A stretch of 64,000 nucleotides of DNA from Streptomyces tailanensis. GTDB taxonomy: Bacteria; Actinomycetota; Actinomycetes; Streptomycetales; Streptomycetaceae. The stretch is taken from contig NZ_VTHJ01000009.1 in assembly GCF_008386495.1 (NCBI RefSeq), forward strand, positions 62,001 through 126,000. The letters run 5' to 3'. The notes under the pieces are model-generated. The model did no database searches, had not been told where the DNA came from, and saw only the letters and a list, made by a program, of their open reading frames with translations. Shown piece by piece: positions 26,376-35,393 of the stretch. How positions within the stretch are numbered: position 1 is the first letter of the stretch; each line of letters opens with the position of its first letter. The position numbers and the translations under genes were made by a program.

Positions 26376-27514
26376 TCTTCCGGACGATCAACCCCAGAAC
26401 CACCACCAGGCCCGCGCTCCGCAAGGTCAGGACCGGCGCGGCCCTGCGCCCCCTCCAGCACCGCCTCGACCCGGCACGCGTCGAGGAGATCCCCTTCCGC
26501 GCCGCCGACGGCGTACGCCTCGGTCTGACCCGGATCGACAGCGGCGACCGCGACCGCCCGGCCGTACTGATCCTGCACGGTCACACCGCGTCCGCCGACA
26601 TGTTCGTGCAGCCCGAGACCCGCAACCTCGTCGACGTCCTCCTCGACGGCGGCTACGAGCCCTGGCTGCTGGACTGGCGCGGCAGCTGCCGGCTGCCCAA
26701 CAACGAGACCGGCCGGAAGTACACGTACGACGACGTCGCCCTGTACGACATACCCGAGGCCGTCAACCACATCCGACGCCGCATCGGCGACCGGCCGCTG
26801 TTCGTGGTCGCCCACTGCATCGGCTCCCTCAGCCTGTCGCTGAGCATGACCGCGGGCCTCGTGCCGGGCCTCGCGGGTGTGGTCTCGCAGGGGGTGTTCC
26901 TGACACCGAAGCTCGCCGGGAGCACCTCCCTGCGCATGTCGGTGGCGGCGGAGCTGCTGAAGTCGCGCATCGACCACATCCCGGTCGACTTCCGCAAGGT
27001 CGGCCTGTGGTCCAAGTACACGCCGCTGTTCGCCCTCGCCTCCCGCAAGGCGAGCTGCCCGGACCCGACCTGCCAGATCCTGCACAACTCGGCCTGGTGC
27101 TCGGGCGCCTCGCTCTTCGTCCACGAGCAGCTGTCCGAGGCCACCCACAACCGCCTCGCGGATCTCCTCGGCCCCGCGCCGCTGTGGATCCTGCCGCATC
27201 TGCGCCGTATCGAGCTGGCCCGCAGCGTGGTCCGCTGGCACGACACCGACTACCGCTACCGGGCCCTGCCGCCCAACGCGCTGGACGCGGCCGCCCGTAT
27301 CGACACCCCCGTCCTGCTGCTCGCGGGCAGCGAGAACGGACTGTGGCTGGACTCCCAGGAGCTCTGCCGCGACATCCTCGCCCGGCGCCAGCCGCAGCTG
27401 GACGTGGAGTACATCGAGATCCCCGGCTACGGACACCTCGACACGTTCCTCGGCCGGGGCGCCGCCCTCGACGTGTTCGGCCACATCCTCGATTTCCTCG
27501 GTGAACGACGGTGA
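26372..27514 (+). CDS. Alpha/beta hydrolase with Cys nucleophile elbow (AHCIG), PhaC-like or GMC-associated type
   Basis: A 380-residue alpha/beta-hydrolase-fold protein translated through an ATGA overlap with the thioester reductase. The oxyanion region VLILHGHTASADMF and the elbow VVAHCIGSLSL place a Cys (Cys149) where most hydrolases have Ser. The C-terminal histidine is His355 in GYGHLDTF, with an acid likely in LLAGSENGLWLD. A Cys nucleophile is known in polyhydroxyalkanoate synthases, so an acyltransferase or thioester-handling role on the cluster product is plausible. Its close relatives, as I recall, are domains fused to or beside GMC oxidoreductases, which agrees with the extra domain on the preceding protein. 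No signal peptide. Confidence 0.85.
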   Translation: MIFRTINPRTTTRPALRKVRTGAALRPLQHRLDPARVEEIPFRAADGVRLGLTRIDSGDRDRPAVLILHGHTASADMFVQPETRNLVDVLLDGGYEPWLLDWRGSCRLPNNETGRKYTYDDVALYDIPEAVNHIRRRIGDRPLFVVAHCIGSLSLSLSMTAGLVPGLAGVVSQGVFLTPKLAGSTSLRMSVAAELLKSRIDHIPVDFRKVGLWSKYTPLFALASRKASCPDPTCQILHNSAWCSGASLFVHEQLSEATHNRLADLLGPAPLWILPHLRRIELARSVVRWHDTDYRYRALPPNALDAAARIDTPVLLLAGSENGLWLDSQELCRDILARRQPQLDVEYIEIPGYGHLDTFLGRGAALDVFGHILDFLGERR

Positions 27515-27578
27515 CGCGGGGCCGACCCGCCGGTTACCGTACCGATCAGTAACCGGACCGCACAGCCAGGAGGCCCCC

Positions 27579-28358
27579 ATGCCGCAGCTCGAAGTCGACG
27601 GCGCGAGCCTGACATACGACGACGAGGGCCCCCGCGACGGCGGTGGGGTGCCCCTGGTCTTCGTCCACGGCTGGACGGCGAACCGGCACCGCTGGGACCA
27701 CCAGCTGGCGCACTTCTCCGAGAAGCGCCGGGTGGTACGGCTCGACCTGCGCGGGCACGGCGAGAGCAGCGTCGCCGGGGTGTGGAAGATCGAGGAGCTG
27801 GCGAGGGACGTCCTCGCCCTCCTCGATCATCTGAAGATCGAACGGTTCGTCCTCGTCGGCCACTCCATGGGCGGCATGATCTCCCAGCTCATCGCCCTGT
27901 CCCACCCCGACCGGGTGGAGCGCATGGTCCTGGTCGACTCGATCAGCCGCATGACCTACAACCGCGGCCGGGGCCTGCTCATGGCGGCCTCCACCCGCGT
28001 CCCCTTCAATCTCTTCATCGCCGCCAACATCCAGCGCGCCTTCGCCCCCGGCTACCCGCGCGAGGAGGTCCGCCGGTACATCCGGGCCTCCGCGGCCACC
28101 CCGCGCGAGGTCGTCATGACCCTCTACAACGCCATGCGCGCCTTCGACGTCCTCGACCGCGTCGGCGAGATCCGCATCCCCACGCTGATCGTGCACGGCT
28201 ACCACGACATCCAGCTGCCCGTCTCCCAGATGCTCCGGATGGCCAAGGCCTTCCCGGACGCCGAGGTCCGCATCCTGGACGCCGGCCACGAGCTCCCGGT
28301 GGAGAAGCCGGCCGAACTCACCGCCACACTCGACCGGTTCCTCACCGAACGGTCATGA
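27579..28358 (+). CDS. Alpha/beta hydrolase, Ser type
   Basis: A 259-residue hydrolase. FVHGWTANRHRWDHQ is the oxyanion-hole region, GHSMGG carries the nucleophile Ser96, and His237 in DAGHELPVEKP ends the triad. It starts at the ATG after a perfect AGGAGG at 27568-27573; an in-frame GTG at 27501 overlapping the previous gene is possible but lacks support. It is the last gene of the co-directional cluster and ends 14 bases from the convergent DUF998-like gene. It could be an editing thioesterase, an esterase acting on the product or a self-resistance hydrolase; the sequence does not decide. Confidence 0.88.
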   Translation: MPQLEVDGASLTYDDEGPRDGGGVPLVFVHGWTANRHRWDHQLAHFSEKRRVVRLDLRGHGESSVAGVWKIEELARDVLALLDHLKIERFVLVGHSMGGMISQLIALSHPDRVERMVLVDSISRMTYNRGRGLLMAASTRVPFNLFIAANIQRAFAPGYPREEVRRYIRASAATPREVVMTLYNAMRAFDVLDRVGEIRIPTLIVHGYHDIQLPVSQMLRMAKAFPDAEVRILDAGHELPVEKPAELTATLDRFLTERS

Positions 28359-28372
28359 ACAGTCATGAATGG

Positions 28373-29164
28373 TCATGAGGTCGCCTCGCTCGTCGGTGGC
28401 TCCCCCCGGCCCGGCACATCACCGGGCGACCGCAGCCACCCGAGCACGGCCCCCACGACCGCCCGTGTCCGCGACAGCCGGCCGATGTCCGCGGCGAGCG
28501 ACAGCGCCGCGCCCGTCCACGCGAAACCGAAGGACCACACCGACAGCCACTCGCACAGATACAGCGGCGTGATCAGCCAGTCGTCGCCCACCCCGGTGGC
28601 CGCGCACACACCGGCCAGCGCCATGAACATGAGGATCAGCACACCGGCCACCAGGTAGGGACGCCGTACGTACGACCGTTCCTCGATGCCCGGGGCCCAG
28701 TACATGAGCAGGCAGAACACGGCCATCCCGGCCAACAGGGCGACGGCGAACACGAAGTGGAGCACGGCGACCGGCGACTCGGTCGCGTCGGAGCCGGGGG
28801 CCGCGGTGGGGAAGAGGGCCACTCCGACCGCACAGCAGCCGGCGACCGTGCCCATGACGTCGTTCAGCCTGGAGAAGCGGTAGACGATCAGGAAGATCCC
28901 GAGCGCGCACAGGGCGCCGACGAAGATGTCACGTGTGCTCGTGTAGTACGCGCCGCTCATGGAACCGGGCCAGGCATCGGCTCCGCTACGGCCGTCCAGC
29001 CGCGCCGCGATCCAGTTGCCGAGCGGCAGCGCCAGGGGGAGGAGGACGCCGATGACGCCGACCCCCAGGCGCAGCCGCATGACCGTGCGCGCGTCCTGGT
29101 CCCGCTGTGCCGCCACCACCCTGTCCCGCAGGGGCACGGTGACGGCCCCGTCCGCTCCGCTCAC
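28373..29164 (-). CDS. DUF998-like multi-pass membrane protein
   Basis: A 263-residue integral membrane protein with about seven hydrophobic helices (for example GVGVIGVLLPLALPLGNWIA, FVGALCALGIFLIVYRF, VLHFVFAVALLAGMAVF, LVAGVLILMFMALAGV). The arrangement, with SMSGAYYTSTRDIFVGALCALG near the first loop, is that of DUF998-type proteins of unknown activity. The GTG at 29162-29164 was chosen because GAGGAG lies 6 bases upstream; a GTG two codons earlier would sit directly on it. It converges with the last cluster gene and is probably not part of the pathway. Confidence 0.8.
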   Translation of the reverse strand: MSGADGAVTVPLRDRVVAAQRDQDARTVMRLRLGVGVIGVLLPLALPLGNWIAARLDGRSGADAWPGSMSGAYYTSTRDIFVGALCALGIFLIVYRFSRLNDVMGTVAGCCAVGVALFPTAAPGSDATESPVAVLHFVFAVALLAGMAVFCLLMYWAPGIEERSYVRRPYLVAGVLILMFMALAGVCAATGVGDDWLITPLYLCEWLSVWSFGFAWTGAALSLAADIGRLSRTRAVVGAVLGWLRSPGDVPGRGEPPTSEATS

Positions 29165-29269
29165 GAGCACCTCCTCACCGAAACGCGCTAGGCGAAGGTG
29201 TGCCCGCCATCGGTCGATGTCCGGTATCGGCCGAACGCAAACCCGAACGCGGCCTGTGAGTTGGGCGTG

Positions 29270-30157
29270 TCAGCCGGTCAACTGCCCTTCCGCGGCGGCG
29301 AGTACCTCCGTCACCCGCAGCGCGAACGCCGCGTCGCACGGATGGGGGCGGCCGGTGCGTACGGCGGTCAACAGGGCGTCGCCCGCCCGGACGAGGGCGG
29401 GTACGGCACCGTCGGAGGACGCGGGCAGCAGGGTCGTCCCGGTCCGGCCGTACAGCTCCGCGGTGGCACCGGAGGCCGCGGGCGGGGCGGTCAGGCTGAG
29501 CGTCACGGTGCTGGAAGCCCCGCCGATGTGCCGAAGGACCAGGTGGACCGTGTCCTGGGGCCCGCGTACGGCGGCGGCGACCTTCTCGACGTCCCCGAGC
29601 ACCGGCAGCAGCACCGACAGGGCATGCGGGCCGACGTCCCAGAGGGCGCCCTTCTCCCGCCGCCACGGCGACGCCGCGAAGGGGCTGTCGCTGTCGCCGT
29701 CGAACAGCGAGCCGAGCCACTGCGCGCGGGCGGTGAACCAGCCCGCGCTGTCGGCCTGTTCGGTGATCCACGCCTCGACGGCGGGCTGGAAACGGGCGGT
29801 GAAGAACACCACGGAGGCGACACCGGCCTCCGTGACCGCCTCGACCACGGCCCGCCCCTGTCCGACATCCGTGGCGAGCGGCTTGTCGAGCAGCAGATGA
29901 CAGCCCGCCCGCGCGGCCCGCACCGCGAGCGGCGCCTGGACGACGGGCGGCAGGGCCACGGCGACCGCCTCCACATCGGCGAACAGCGCGTCGACGTCCT
30001 CGTACACGGGCAGTCCGCCGTGCTTGTCGGCGAGCGCCTTGGCCGCCTCCGGACGCCTGCCCCACACACCCGCGAACTCCAGCTCCGGGTGCGCGCCGAG
30101 CGCGGGGGCATAGGCCATTTCGGCCCACGGTCCTGTTCCGAGCAGTCCGATACGCAT
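29270..30157 (-). CDS. Gfo/Idh/MocA family oxidoreductase
   Basis: A 295-residue NAD(P)-dependent oxidoreductase, probably acting on a sugar or inositol-like polyol. The Rossmann motif GLLGTGPWAEMAYAPAL is at the N-terminus and LLLDKPLATDVGQG is the conserved E/D-K-P loop. Family members are commonly about 330 residues, so this is a slightly short member but complete. ATG start at 30155-30157. It lies downstream of the SpoIIE-type gene on the same strand (38-base gap) and might be co-transcribed with it. Confidence 0.85.
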   Translation of the reverse strand: MRIGLLGTGPWAEMAYAPALGAHPELEFAGVWGRRPEAAKALADKHGGLPVYEDVDALFADVEAVAVALPPVVQAPLAVRAARAGCHLLLDKPLATDVGQGRAVVEAVTEAGVASVVFFTARFQPAVEAWITEQADSAGWFTARAQWLGSLFDGDSDSPFAASPWRREKGALWDVGPHALSVLLPVLGDVEKVAAAVRGPQDTVHLVLRHIGGASSTVTLSLTAPPAASGATAELYGRTGTTLLPASSDGAVPALVRAGDALLTAVRTGRPHPCDAAFALRVTEVLAAAEGQLTG

Positions 30158-30195
30158 GCCGCGGTCCTCTCCATACCTGTCGTGGGCCGTGTCCC

Positions 30196-32871
30196 TCAGG
30201 ACAGTGCCTGTTCGGTCCAGATCGTCTTGCCGGTGGGGGAGTAGCGGGTGCCCCAGCGCTGGGTGAGCTGGGCGATGAGATACAGGCCGCGCCCGCCCTC
30301 GTCGGTCGTGGCCGCGTACCGCAGATGGGGCGAGGTGTGGCTGCTGTCGGTGACCTCGCAGATCAGGGTGCGGTCATGGATGAGGCGGACACGGATGGGC
30401 CCGCCGCCGTACCGGATCGCGTTGGTGACCAGCTCGCTGAGGACCAGCTCGGTCGTGAACTCCAGCTCCTCCAGGCCCCATTCGGCCAGCTGCCGGGTGG
30501 CGTCGGCGCGGGCCCGGGCGACGGCCGCCGGGTCGCCGGGCACCTCCCACTCGACGACGCGATCGGAGTCGAGGGCGCGGGTGCGGGCGACGATCAGGGC
30601 GATGTCGTCGCTCGTCCGGCGCGGCGGCAGCGCGTCGAGCACGGCCTGACAGGTGCCCTGCGGTGAGGGGTCGGCCCCGGCGAGCGCGGTGCGCAGCAGT
30701 TCGAGCCCGTCGTCGATGTCCCGTTCCCGGTCCTCGACGAGCCCGTCGGTGTACAGCACCAGACGACTGCCCTCGTCCAGGTCGAGCTCGGCCGTCTCGA
30801 ACGGCAGACCGCCGAGCCCGAGCGGCGGACCGGCCGGTACATCGGGGAACTCGACACCGCCGTCGGGGCGGGCCACCGCGAGCGGCGGATGGCCGGCCCG
30901 GGCCACGGTGCAGCGCCGCGCCACCGGGTCGTATATCGCGTACAGGCAGGTGGCACCGGTGATCGGGGCGGTGCCGTCCTCCGCCTCGTCCTGGTCGATA
31001 CGGCTGACCATCTCGTCGAGGAGCCCGAGGATCTCGTCCGGCGGCAGATCCAGGGCGGTGAAGTTGTGGACCGCGGTGCGCAGCCGCCCCATCGTGGCCG
31101 CCGCGTGCAGACCGTGGCCGACGACGTCGCCCACGACGACCGCGACCCGGGTGCCCGACAGCGGCAGTACGTCGAACCAGTCGCCGCCCACCCCGGCCTG
31201 CGCGGGCAGATACCGGTAGGCGACGTCCAGGGCGCTCTGCTCTGGGAGGCTGCGGGGCAGCAGACTGCGCTGCAGCGTCACGGCCATGGTGTGCTCGCGC
31301 GTGTAGCGGCGCGCGTTGTCGATGGAGACCGCGGCCCGGGCGACGAGTTCCTCCGCGAGCGCCAGCTCCTCCCGGTCGAACGGCTCGGGCTTCTCCGACC
31401 GCCAGAAGTTGGCGACGCCCATCACCAGCGGCCCCACCCGCAACGGCACGGTGATGAGGGAGTGGATGCCGTAGTCGACGATCTGCGCGGACCGTTCGAG
31501 GTCCTGCGCACGCCACCCGGGCGATCGGGCGAGGTCGACCTCCAGGACCGACCGTCCGCTCTCGATGCTGCGGGCCTGCGGAGAGGAGGCGACGAGGTCG
31601 ATCCGCTCGCCCACCTTGTACAGCGGCGCGTCCTTCTGGATGCCGCTGACCGCCGTACGGCGCAGCGTCAGGACCGTCTCCGGTTCGTCACCGCTGAGCG
31701 CCGCCGGGGCCAGGTCCACGGTGACGAAGTCCGCGAGCCGGGGGACGGCCACCTCTGCCAGCTCCTCGGCGGTGCGGGTCACGTCCAGGCTGGTGCCGAC
31801 GCCCACCCCGGCGTCGTAGAGCAGCTTCAGGCGCTCGCGTGCCGCCTCCGCCCGGCCGGACAGGGCGCGCAGCTCGGTGGAGTCGCGGACCGTGGCGACG
31901 CTGCCGGAGGGCGCGCCCCGCAGATCGGTGGGCCGCTGGTTGACGGCGAGCAGCCGGTCACCGACCAGGTGCACCTCGTCGTTGGCGACGCGCCGCGAGG
32001 CCAGCAGCTCGGCCATGTGCGGCTCCAGGCCCAGCGAGGCGACGTCCTGCCCCTGGGCGTCCGCGGGCAGGTCCAGCAGGCGGTGCGCCTCGTCGTTGGC
32101 GAGCAGCAGCCGTCCCCCGCCGCCGACGATGATCACGCCCTCGCGTACGGCGTGCAGGACGGCGTCGTGGTGCTCGTACATGCGGGTCATCTCGGACGGG
32201 CCGAGGCCATGGGTCTGCCGCATGAGCCGCTTGCTGACCAGCGCCGTCCCCGCCGTGGCGAGGGTGAGAGCGGCGGCCGCGGCGGCCAGCAGAAGGGGCA
32301 GCTGCCGGTCCGCCGCCCCGCCCACGTTCTCGGTCGTGATCCCGGCCGAGACCAGGCCCACGACCGAACCGTCGGGTGCCTTGACCGGCACCACCGCCTG
32401 GACCAGTGGCCCGAGCGTCCCGACGATCTCCTCGGTGAAGGAGTTCCCGGCCAGCGCCGGTTCGAGGGTGCCGACGAACTTCTTCCCTATGCGGTCGGGC
32501 TTGGGGTGGGTGTAGCGGACCCCGTCGGTGTTCATGACGACGACGAAGTCCACCCTGGACCGGATCCTGGCGGCCTCGGCCCTCGGCTGGAGCACCACCG
32601 TCGGATCGGGGGCGCTGAGCGCCTCCCGGGTGCCCGGCGCGTTGGCGAACGTCTCGGCCACCGCGAGCGAACGGTTGTGCGCTTCCTTGGTGCTGTCGTT
32701 CCGCACCTGGAGGACCAGCGCCACCACGGCCGACGCGATCAGCACCAGCACGATCACGACCTGGAGCAGAAACACCTGCCCGGCGACACTGCGCCCGCTC
32801 AACGCCGACCGCAACCACTCGGGGGGACGGCGGGCCGATGGCGTGCGAGATCGACCCAGGAGACGGACCAT
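30196..32871 (-). CDS. SpoIIE-type PP2C phosphatase with extracytoplasmic sensor, PAS, GAF and anti-sigma-like ATPase domains
   Basis: A membrane-bound signalling protein of about 891 residues. Order: a transmembrane helix (VFLLQVVIVLVLIASAVVALV), a periplasmic sCACHE-like sensor (RVDFVVVMNTDGVRYTHPKPDRIGKKF), a second helix, PAS (about residues 215-320), GAF (about 345-510), SpoIIE/PP2C phosphatase with VGGDWFDVLPL and GDVVGHGLHAA, DGLVEDR and SDDIALIVAR metal-site motifs, and a C-terminal HATPase (LVLSELVTNAIRYG, GGRGLYLI). Such proteins dephosphorylate anti-anti-sigma factors, and the ATPase half resembles anti-sigma kinases. The start at the ATG 32869-32871 keeps MVRLLG before the first helix; a GTG 51 bases upstream is the alternative. 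No partner sigma or anti-anti-sigma gene is adjacent. Confidence 0.9.
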   Translation of the reverse strand: MVRLLGRSRTPSARRPPEWLRSALSGRSVAGQVFLLQVVIVLVLIASAVVALVLQVRNDSTKEAHNRSLAVAETFANAPGTREALSAPDPTVVLQPRAEAARIRSRVDFVVVMNTDGVRYTHPKPDRIGKKFVGTLEPALAGNSFTEEIVGTLGPLVQAVVPVKAPDGSVVGLVSAGITTENVGGAADRQLPLLLAAAAAALTLATAGTALVSKRLMRQTHGLGPSEMTRMYEHHDAVLHAVREGVIIVGGGGRLLLANDEAHRLLDLPADAQGQDVASLGLEPHMAELLASRRVANDEVHLVGDRLLAVNQRPTDLRGAPSGSVATVRDSTELRALSGRAEAARERLKLLYDAGVGVGTSLDVTRTAEELAEVAVPRLADFVTVDLAPAALSGDEPETVLTLRRTAVSGIQKDAPLYKVGERIDLVASSPQARSIESGRSVLEVDLARSPGWRAQDLERSAQIVDYGIHSLITVPLRVGPLVMGVANFWRSEKPEPFDREELALAEELVARAAVSIDNARRYTREHTMAVTLQRSLLPRSLPEQSALDVAYRYLPAQAGVGGDWFDVLPLSGTRVAVVVGDVVGHGLHAAATMGRLRTAVHNFTALDLPPDEILGLLDEMVSRIDQDEAEDGTAPITGATCLYAIYDPVARRCTVARAGHPPLAVARPDGGVEFPDVPAGPPLGLGGLPFETAELDLDEGSRLVLYTDGLVEDRERDIDDGLELLRTALAGADPSPQGTCQAVLDALPPRRTSDDIALIVARTRALDSDRVVEWEVPGDPAAVARARADATRQLAEWGLEELEFTTELVLSELVTNAIRYGGGPIRVRLIHDRTLICEVTDSSHTSPHLRYAATTDEGGRGLYLIAQLTQRWGTRYSPTGKTIWTEQALS

Positions 32872-33118
32872 GTGCCCATGTCTACACTGCCCCGCGCCAG
32901 GAGGCGAGAGGGGGTCACGCACTGTGACAGCCGGTGCGGTCGGCCGTACGATGGGTGAATCCCCGGCCCGAAAACGCTGACACCGGCACCTTCACCACCC
33001 GGTCACAAATGGTCAACGATCTCTTTTCGAACGCCGGAACGAGCTGTCGTCGCATCGGGTTTGGGCCGTACACTGCCAATTCGTAGGCATGCGGGTGTAG
33101 TTGACGGGGGGATCCGAC

Positions 33119-34735
33119 ATGTCCGGAGAGCAGTTCGGCCAGTACGGCAGAGATCAGTTCGGCGGAGACCAGTTCGGCAGGGACCAGAACGGCTGGAGCC
33201 AGAGCTTCGTCGCGCCGCCGATGCCGACGGCGCCGCCCCCGGCTCCGGCCGACGTGTGGCGCGCGGTCGGCGTGGGCCTGCTCAATCTCAGCGGTCTCGG
33301 CCTCGGTTATGCCCTCATCCGCCGCCCCTTCCTGACACTGGCGTGCTGGGTGGCCACCGGAATCCTGTTGTTCGTGGTGCTGCCGGCCGACCCGGACGGG
33401 GTGTCGGGCACGACGCTCACGGTCTACGGCCTGTTCCTCGTCCTCGTCGCGGCCCACGGCGCCCTGCTGGGCCTGCGCTCCCGCCTGGTGTGGCCCGCGC
33501 AGTCCCCGCTCGCGATCGCGCTCGGCGTCCTGCTCCTCGGCGTACCGGTCGTGGGCGGGCTGTTCTACGAGAGCGCGCGGAAGGAAGCCGTCGAGGAGAT
33601 GCTCCTGGACCGCCTGGAGACGGCGGACAACCTCGTGAAGAAGGCCTCCGGCCAGTCGTTCGGCTCGACCCAGTCCGAGTACAGCCGCGCTCTGAGCGCC
33701 TACGACGCCCTCTCCACCGACCACCCGGACTCCCGGGCGGCCGAGCAGGTCCCGGACCGGCTGAAGAACTTCTACACGACGGTCGGCGCCCCCTACGAGC
33801 AGCAGGAGTACTGCGACGCGATCGCGCCCCTCGAATACCTGCGTGACGTCCCGGAGACCGTCAGCGAGAAGGACCTCGGCTCCCTGGCCACCTGGCCCGA
33901 CGACCGGCTCGCCACCTCCCTGTACGCGTGTGGCTCCGAGGGCCTCGCGGGCCGTGAGGCCGGCTGGACGACCAACTTCACCAAACTCCTCGACGAGTTC
34001 CCCGACTCGGAGCAGGTGGCGAAGGTCGAACCCGACGTCAAGACCGCCGTCGACGAGGCGATCAAGGCCGTGGGCGGCGACGACCCGTGCGGCGCGGTGA
34101 AGCAGCTGGAGTCCCTCAGCGGCCAGGTCAAGGAACTGCCGGGGGAGAAGGCCGGCATAGACGAGGCCCTTGACGAGGACACCGGACGCGCCGATGCCTC
34201 CGCCTCCACCGGCGTCTACACCTGTGGCGTGGACCAGTACAAGGACGGTGACTTCGCCGCGGCGGTGACCTCGATGAACGAGTTCGTCGGCGTCAACAAG
34301 AACCACAAGAACGCGGCCCTCGCCAAGAAGATCGCGATCGCCGCCGAGGTCGCCCAGGAGGTGCCGGCGGCGGGCAAGAAGCTGCCCACGACGCGTTCCG
34401 GAGGCAGCATCACCGTCACCGTCAAGAACGACAGCCCCGAAGACATCCAGGTCATGTACACCGGTCCCGTGACCGGCAGCTTCTCCCTGAAGGGCTGCGG
34501 CGGCTGCACCAGCTACGACTGGAGCCGCACGCTGGACACCAACTTCCAGCCGTGCAGCGGCAGCAAGAACTACCCCCAGAAGACGATCAGCCTGCCCGTC
34601 GGCACCACGTACTTCCTCCACAAGCCGAAGGGCGACGGCCTCTCCAGCCCGGCCTCGGACACCGCCAAGCTCCAGTCCGGTTACATCTACACAGAGTGCG
34701 CCTACACGACCACCGGCCTCGGCCTGAACTCCTGA
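33119..34735 (+). CDS. Membrane-anchored protein with DQFG-repeat N-terminus and Cys-rich C-terminal domain
   Basis: A 538-residue protein of unknown function. The N-terminus repeats QFG-x-DQFG units (residues 5-22). Three or four membrane helices follow (WRAVGVGLLNLSGLGLGYALI, FLTLACWVATGILLFVVL, LTVYGLFLVLVAAHGALLGL, LAIALGVLLLGVPVVGGLF). Then comes a large region with tetratricopeptide-like helices and paired cysteines (DQYKDGDFAAAVTSMNEF), and a Cys-containing beta domain (FSLKGCGGCTSYDW). The Cys content suggests the C-terminal part is outside the cell. ATG chosen after a GGGGGG ribosome binding site; an in-frame TTG lies six codons upstream. It is divergent from the SpoIIE-type gene. 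Confidence 0.8.
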   Translation: MSGEQFGQYGRDQFGGDQFGRDQNGWSQSFVAPPMPTAPPPAPADVWRAVGVGLLNLSGLGLGYALIRRPFLTLACWVATGILLFVVLPADPDGVSGTTLTVYGLFLVLVAAHGALLGLRSRLVWPAQSPLAIALGVLLLGVPVVGGLFYESARKEAVEEMLLDRLETADNLVKKASGQSFGSTQSEYSRALSAYDALSTDHPDSRAAEQVPDRLKNFYTTVGAPYEQQEYCDAIAPLEYLRDVPETVSEKDLGSLATWPDDRLATSLYACGSEGLAGREAGWTTNFTKLLDEFPDSEQVAKVEPDVKTAVDEAIKAVGGDDPCGAVKQLESLSGQVKELPGEKAGIDEALDEDTGRADASASTGVYTCGVDQYKDGDFAAAVTSMNEFVGVNKNHKNAALAKKIAIAAEVAQEVPAAGKKLPTTRSGGSITVTVKNDSPEDIQVMYTGPVTGSFSLKGCGGCTSYDWSRTLDTNFQPCSGSKNYPQKTISLPVGTTYFLHKPKGDGLSSPASDTAKLQSGYIYTECAYTTTGLGLNS

Positions 34736-34778
34736 TCCCCGTGGTACGGCGACCGGGCGGAGGGCCGACCGGGGCAGC

Positions 34779-35243
34779 TCAGACCCTGCGGCCCTCCACC
34801 CACGCGGCGACGTCGTCGAGGTCCTTCGCGATCGCCTTGCTCACCGAGCGGGTGCCCACACCGCCCAGGACCTTGGCGAACAGACCCGCGACCGCTCCGT
34901 TCGGCACGGCCGTGAACGTCATCCGCACCGTCGTCGCGGTGGGCCCGTCGGCCCGCAACTCCCACTCCGAGACGTAGCGGCTGCCGTGGGACTCGGCCTC
35001 CACCACATACCGTTCGGGCGGCTCGCTGACGGTCACCCACATCTCCTCGGTGGCGTCCTTGCCGAACATGCGCCGGGTCTCCCGCCACCGGGCGCCCTCC
35101 CCGAAGCCCCCCTCCGTGAGGACCTCCACCCTTGTCACACCGCTCAGCATCCGCGCCATACCGCCGAGGTCCGTGAGGGCCTCCCACACCGGCCCCTGAG
35201 CAGCGCCGACCCGCCGTTCGACGACGACACTTCTGCTGGTCAT
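34779..35243 (-). CDS. SRPBCC-fold (polyketide cyclase/START-like) protein
   Basis: A 154-residue single-domain protein with the SRPBCC pattern: N-terminal strand SVVVERRVGAAQGPVWEALTDL, a central WRETRRMFGKDATEEMWVT, a strand rich in Thr (ADGPTATTVRMTFTAVP), and a long C-terminal helix SVSKAIAKDLDDVAAWVEG. Such proteins bind hydrophobic ligands; many are of unknown use. ATG start at 35241-35243. It is convergent with the large membrane protein gene and divergent from the next secreted or anchored protein. There is no evidence that it acts on the distant polyketide. Confidence 0.85.
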   Translation of the reverse strand: MTSRSVVVERRVGAAQGPVWEALTDLGGMARMLSGVTRVEVLTEGGFGEGARWRETRRMFGKDATEEMWVTVSEPPERYVVEAESHGSRYVSEWELRADGPTATTVRMTFTAVPNGAVAGLFAKVLGGVGTRSVSKAIAKDLDDVAAWVEGRRV

Positions 35244-35393
35244 GCCCCCATGAAACCACCGGGCTCCGACAACCGCTCCACGACGGCGGACGGCCCGGCC
35301 CTCGAAGCCGCATGGAAGGGATCCGGAGGCGGGTACGTACCCTCCGCCCCCCCCGATCCCGACGCACCACGCACCAGGACAGAGGAGAAGCCG

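Noticed and set aside
30889..32958. A 689-codon plus-strand frame opposite the SpoIIE-type gene
   Set aside because: Shadow of a well-supported multidomain protein on the minus strand.
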